Shown here piece after piece: positions 59,301 to 64,000 of a stretch of 64,000 nt of DNA (position 1 is the stretch's first letter; every line of letters starts with the position of its first letter). A program made the position numbers and the translations under genes. Source of the stretch: Lineus longissimus (Eukaryota > Nemertea > Pilidiophora > Heteronemertea > Lineidae); contig NC_088309.1 in the NCBI RefSeq assembly GCF_910592395.1, positions 20,090,599 to 20,154,598 of the forward strand. Direction: 5' to 3'. The notes under the pieces were generated by a model. It was not told the DNA's origin. It made no database searches and saw only the letters and a program-made list of their open reading frames with translations.

Positions 59301-59947
59301 TTTCATGAAGGCAGTCATGAGAAGGAAAAGCACAAATACAGCACATGTAAACACAATCTGTATAGAGAGCTAAATCATACATAATTTATTCTGTCTTTAT
59401 TTACCATGACAATAGGAATGACTCATTTATCTTTATGATAATCAATGGAATTGCTAGAGAATATCCAGCTTGTTTTCCACCAATCACAAGCCACCAGGTT
59501 GCATCCACTCGAGTTATCCTCAGATCTTGGCGATCAGAAAGGAAATGGCCAGCTTTTCCTGGGTGAGAAGATGAAACATTCATTGACTGAAAGCATTCTA
59601 CCCAACATCTATCACCCCATACATGGAATAATTTTGTCCGAAGAAATAATTCTATTTCATCCTTCTGCTGTCACACAAGAAACAAGCATCCAGAAATGAA
59701 AATTTCTTGAAAATAAACAATTTTTTGAACAGCAGGTCTTTGTAACTTCAAAAGATCTTATGGAACAAAACAAAAGCAAGGAATACTTTGCTCTATCGCA
59801 ACCATTTGAAAAACAATCGCACAAGTGCCTCAGCAAAAAAGGGTTTACGCCAACAATGAATTCCCTGAGAACTGCATTCTGTTCCTTTCAACCTGGTGCC
59901 TCCCGATTGATAAGATTCATTATGAGATGTCTAGTCCTTTGCTATAT
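56341..59947 (-). other. 3' untranslated region and flank of clathrin heavy chain
   Basis: AT-rich DNA downstream of the clathrin stop with no coding exons. Minus-strand AATAAA hexamers lie at 59396-59401 and 59385-59390 (about 550 bases past the stop), and another is near 56362. The transcript could end early or extend about 3.6 kb. Confidence 0.5.
59385..59401 (-). terminator. Candidate poly(A) signal doublet of clathrin heavy chain
   Basis: Two AATAAA hexamers (minus) 11 bases apart, about 550 bases downstream of the stop codon. Confidence 0.45.
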
Positions 59948-62900
59948 TTACATGCCCCCATAACCTGGCATTGGCCCAGCGAATCCACCAGGTGCCTGGA
60001 ATCCAGGTTGTGGAACTTGGTATCCTCCTTGTGGTGGGGCGGCTGGCATCCCTGCCATTCCTTGGCCTTGCGTCAACATTAACTGAGGTTCAGCTAAAAT
60101 TAGGAAGAGGACTAGGGTCAGATAAACCAGTTTCAGAGGTACAGAAATAATTGTGCGAGACCGAGGGAAAAGAACAATGTATACCAAATTGACAATTTCC
60201 TTCTCAAAGAACAAATGCATTTTTAAGTGACTGTCTCGATGTCCTAGTTGTTCAAAACAACTTAGGTCAGTGACTTGGCGCAAACTTTTCACTTGACAAT
60301 ATTGGGTGATATGAATAAAGACTAGCAAATGCTTTTATCTAAAACTCCATGTACATTTACACTAGGCCTTTCTGTACAAAATTGAAGTAAAAGCATTTGC
60401 TAGTCTTTATTCATATCACCCATTGTCTCAGTCAGTTGAGCCCATTTGACTAAATGCCAAGTTAAAGTTAAACCAAGTTAGTGACTTTCCATTTCAAATA
60501 TCCAAGCAGTTGTACGTACCAAAAACAAGTGGCTTCTCCTCTGCTTTCTGTTCTACTTCACAACGGATTGCTTCGGACTGTTCAAGTTTGTCCACCTGAA
60601 GAATAAAACAATAACAATAGTAGAAAACATAACAAGCCTTCGTAGGGGAAATTTCTAATCCCAACCAAGTCACTTCGCCATCTCCAGACAAGGGCATGAT
60701 GCCAAAGGCTCACCCAAGTGCTAAGAACAATACATGAAAGCCTAACCAAAGGAAAGTATTCAATTCAACAATACTATACCTATTTGCAAAAACTTGCTTT
60801 GGATTGTTTGACCATTCTGTAGTTTGTAGTGAAACTGGGTTAATCTAGAAAGCTACAACGGACAACAGTATGGTATAAGTACTAACCTTTGAGATGTATT
60901 CTCTCATTACTTGAATCATGTAAGGCATGGTGAAGTCCATGATATTATGTCTCCACGCAAGTTCTAAGATTACATCCGGCCTCAATAGATCGTAACAAGC
61001 AAAGAGACATGCGGCGAAACACTCGGGATTCTTCTGATCTAAGAACCATGCGATGAGCTCCTCTGCGATATCGATATTCCGGGATTCACACGCGTATTGC
61101 ATTGCATCCTGAAAGAAAATAAAGGGTAGAGTCCTTCAGAAATCTATTCTTCAATTAATCCTTTGCCTCCATAGCCTTCATGAATATACAGAACAGCAGA
61201 GGTTTTTTTAAACGAGGATGATAAACATACCTTGAATAACTTGTCTCTTTTGCACAGATCCACCGATTGTTTCCATCTGTTGTTACCCTTGTATAAGTAG
61301 GCAGCAATACGACGGAATTCTATTAACTCATGTGTCTCCATCTTCTGTGCCAGCGCAATATTGTCGAAGTTATTGAATCCATCAATGCTGCTCCGTAAGC
61401 CCTGATAATCCTCTTCTTCAATCAGTAAATTGTTCAATGCTTCATTGATAGCTTTATTATTATTGTTTTGCACCGAGCGCAGATAAGGCTTGACAAGCGG
61501 AATCTGATTCAGCTTCATGAAGAATGTGACGGCACGAGTGTGGTCCATCCGTGGAGTTAACACCAGCAAGAGGTCATTGAGTAGCAATGGCTTGAAGTCG
61601 AGATAGAACTGCAGCGCTTTGTAGTAAAGCTCAATATTGGCAACTTTCGTGATGATATCTTTGAAGTGGTTTTCTTTCCATGCGTCTGTGGGATGGTTCA
61701 TCATTGTGATTATAGCGTTGTCATATTCTTCGTACTTGTCGTAGAGGAACACCAATTCGGACCATAAGTGTGCCTGCTCAGCAGCGCGGAGGACCTGGAA
61801 GCAAGAATTTTACACTTATTAAATTTCCAACAATGAAACTTGCTGTATTAGTGACAAGTTCCTCGAAGGCAACATGCAGGAATGAGCTTCTGTTCAAGTA
61901 GATACAAGACTAGGTGGCTCTACAGCAGCCGAGCATTCATTTCTTTGAGAACAATCTTTCCCCATTACTACGTACCTTTGGAATGTTGACTCTCGACCAG
62001 AAGAGCTCCAAGTGCTCCCTCATCTTTTGTGGTTTATATTTGGAATAGAGGATGGCTAATTCTGTGAACATGCCCATGTGGGCTCTTTCTAAACCTGAAA
62101 ATATATAGAAGTTGTCAAGTTAGACAGATCCCAGGTTGATGTCATATCTTATCTTGCATTCAGTGATCTTGAAAACAATTCAGACAACTTCACCTTCAGG
62201 CCGATTTTCTATTTGCACCAAACACAAGTCCCAAAGTAAACCCCAATAACGTCTGGTGGTACTCCAAACTTGTTGCCGGCATTTAAAGTATAATGCCATG
62301 TGTCACAATTCCATTTCCTCACGCAGCATTTCCATTTTCTGCAAAAGCGTTCTATTGAATGAACAGGACAGGTTCCAACTCTGGTTTATCAAAGTCTAGC
62401 TCATACTAACCTAAGGCAGCTTCTAGTAGGAGGATGAGTTCTTCAAAGTAGCCTCTGTCTTGATAATAATTAATAAGCTCTTCTAATTCATCGGCATGGA
62501 CGACTATGTGAAGTCCACACATCTGGGCCAGGCGGAATTCTTCGTTGTCTACACATGCGAAGCAAACCTCCTTCCACGTTTTTGTACTATTGGCTTTCCT
62601 AGCACCATCGACAGCTCCTTGGTATTCGCCAAGATGCACCAGGGTGATGGCTAGTCGGGCAAAGTTGGAGACATTGTTGTATAATAATTTGGCAGCGTCA
62701 TACATTTTCTGGTCAAAGCAACGGTCGGCCACCTGAAGAAAGAATTGAGAAATGAGTGAACTGGCCAAGACCTCCAGAGCTGGAATTTTCAATTGGAAAA
62801 TTAAGAAGTCTATGTGTTTAGTACCATGCTATTGGCTTGCATCAGTGGAAAGAAATTTGGGACTTCACTCTCAATGGAAAACCTGTTGTATCACCCAACC

Positions 62901-64000
62901 CCACATTAACTTACCTGTGTAATATTAGCATGATTAGGCCCAGATATAAATTCTTCCAAGTCGGCCAATCTGTTGGTCTTGGCGTAAGCAAAGATCAGTT
63001 CAGTTTCAATGAAGGTTTCCCTGGCCTTCTTGCGAGCCATCTGCAGGTATTTGACTAGATCTTCCCAATTATCTGAAAAATAACACAATACACATAATAG
63101 CACACTATCCACAGAAGGGGAAGACGAGCATATATCTGTTGTACTCAGGTGAGGGAGATGACCTCACTTTTGGAATGCAATGCAATACTCAAAACTCTTT
63201 CTACTGATATTCGCAAAACTCTGAACACTGTCACTTACTGTTCCTGCTGGCGACATCAACCACTTCCATGTATTGCGATGGGTCGTCAGCCTTGATATAA
63301 GAATCAATTGCCTCCTTGACTAAACTGCCGTTCAACTGGGCGCGAGCCAACTGACTCCACACGGCTGGTTCGTTGCAACGCTCGGCAAACTCGTACGCAC
63401 GGTCTAGATTATTGACATGATCGATCAACACCTGGAAAGAAAATAGAGAAATACAATGTATAAACGGTTTACTAATGTTTCAGGGTTTTGGAGGCTCTGG
63501 GGCGTGCAGTGTTGAACAATGGCCAAGAACTCATTGTATGTAAGTCTATGTGAGGTCCTAAGACTATTCCGAACAGTTTTGCTCACCTGGATAGCTGAAG
63601 TGTTCACTTCGAACTTCTTGAAGATAGCAAAAGCCTCTTCATACAGCTCGCTGCTGATGGCAATGTTGGCTATATCCGGGGCGTCGTAGTTATCCAGCCT
63701 GTTGATATATTCCATCACTCGTGTGCGGTCGGCCTTGATTGCGGTCAGAATCAGCAAGTTCTGAAGATTCCTGCAACGAGAAGGAGTTAGAAATGTGAAA
63801 ATTTGTCGCAGATAGTTCAAGCAGTGAAACCCAAAGGCACTTTTATGATTGGTCTGCTGAGGGCCAGATGGCAACAATTCTGAAAACTATAAAAACAAGT
63901 TGTAAGATCTCAAAAGGTCTTTCATACACGCCAGTGGCTTTTAGCTCGACATTTTCCCTGCCTGGACACTGTGCCTGTTGGTTAGTCTTAGACTGGAGCA
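59948..64000 (-). CDS. CLTC: Clathrin heavy chain, C-terminal part (5' end outside the window)
   Basis: Nine coding exons with matching phases: 63770-63587, 63431-63239, 63072-62915, 62732-62411, 62094-61976, 61794-61231, 61108-60887, 60595-60520 and 60093-59948. They encode about the last 660 residues of a protein normally near 1675. They cover the distal/proximal leg helical repeats and the trimerisation hub. Near-identical family blocks include [73 protein letters not shown] and [17 protein letters not shown]. The tail keeps QLMLT, the Hsc70-binding motif used for coat disassembly, followed by a Gly/Pro-rich end PMPGYGGM. Clathrin triskelia coat endocytic and trans-Golgi vesicles. Bases 63771-64000 are intron. 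It is truncated by the window edge, not broken. Confidence 0.97.
60303..60422. repeat. Perfect 35-bp inverted repeat in a clathrin intron
   Basis: 'tgggtgatatgaataaagac' and 15 further bases (60303-60337) are exactly complementary to 60388-60422, with a 50-base loop. It lies in the last intron of the clathrin heavy chain gene (60094-60519), so the pre-mRNA would carry a perfect 35-bp stem. Confidence 0.95.

Overview
This is a nuclear segment from an animal, most likely a marine lophotrochozoan invertebrate (mollusc, brachiopod, annelid or similar). Every recognisable gene is an intron-rich single-copy metazoan gene with GT-AG introns. The intergenic DNA is AT-rich and full of minisatellites, short inverted-repeat elements and a (GAC)n-bearing dispersed repeat of the kind common in bivalve-like genomes. 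The phylum is an inference from repeat style and protein divergence, not something I can prove here.

Layout. Positions 1-20 kb hold no gene I can name. They contain a composite dispersed repeat ending in a (GAC)n tract and a perfect hairpin (2120-3290), several minisatellites, a pair of related 60-68 bp arrays in opposite orientation (16640-19080), and a few isolated open frames with splice-like ends that could be exons of fast-evolving secreted proteins. From 20 kb the gene-bearing part begins. NSRP1 (nuclear speckle splicing regulator, minus strand, 20045-23552) and XPA (nucleotide excision repair scaffold, plus strand, 23910-27755) are arranged head to head, 357 bp apart between start codons. 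A 138-bp higher-order minisatellite and a foldback element follow XPA. A single-exon aminergic-type GPCR of 823 residues with a roughly 505-residue third intracellular loop lies at 31824-34295 (plus). It is preceded by about 1 kb of 68-bp repeats reaching almost to its start codon.

The minus strand from 55608 down to 40709 encodes a complete BCR/ABR-family protein: N-terminal coiled coil, long disordered exon, DH, PH, C2 and RhoGAP. I could assemble its exons with consistent phases throughout (1468 residues with one cassette exon, 1432 without). It also has a plausible internal first exon for a short ABR-like isoform. Upstream of it, also on the minus strand, lies the 3' end of clathrin heavy chain (59948 to beyond 64000): nine coding exons covering the last 660 residues or so. 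The 5' part of that gene lies outside the window.

The identified genes do not form a functional pathway; they are neighbours only. The points of real interest are the GPCR (Val in place of Asp in the DRY motif, no Cys in extracellular loop 2, Leu-Ser-Pro motifs in the giant loop, repeat-built upstream region with a TATCGATA box in every core unit), the alternative first exon and cassette exons of the BCR gene, and several well-preserved non-autonomous transposons with recognisable termini and target-site duplications.
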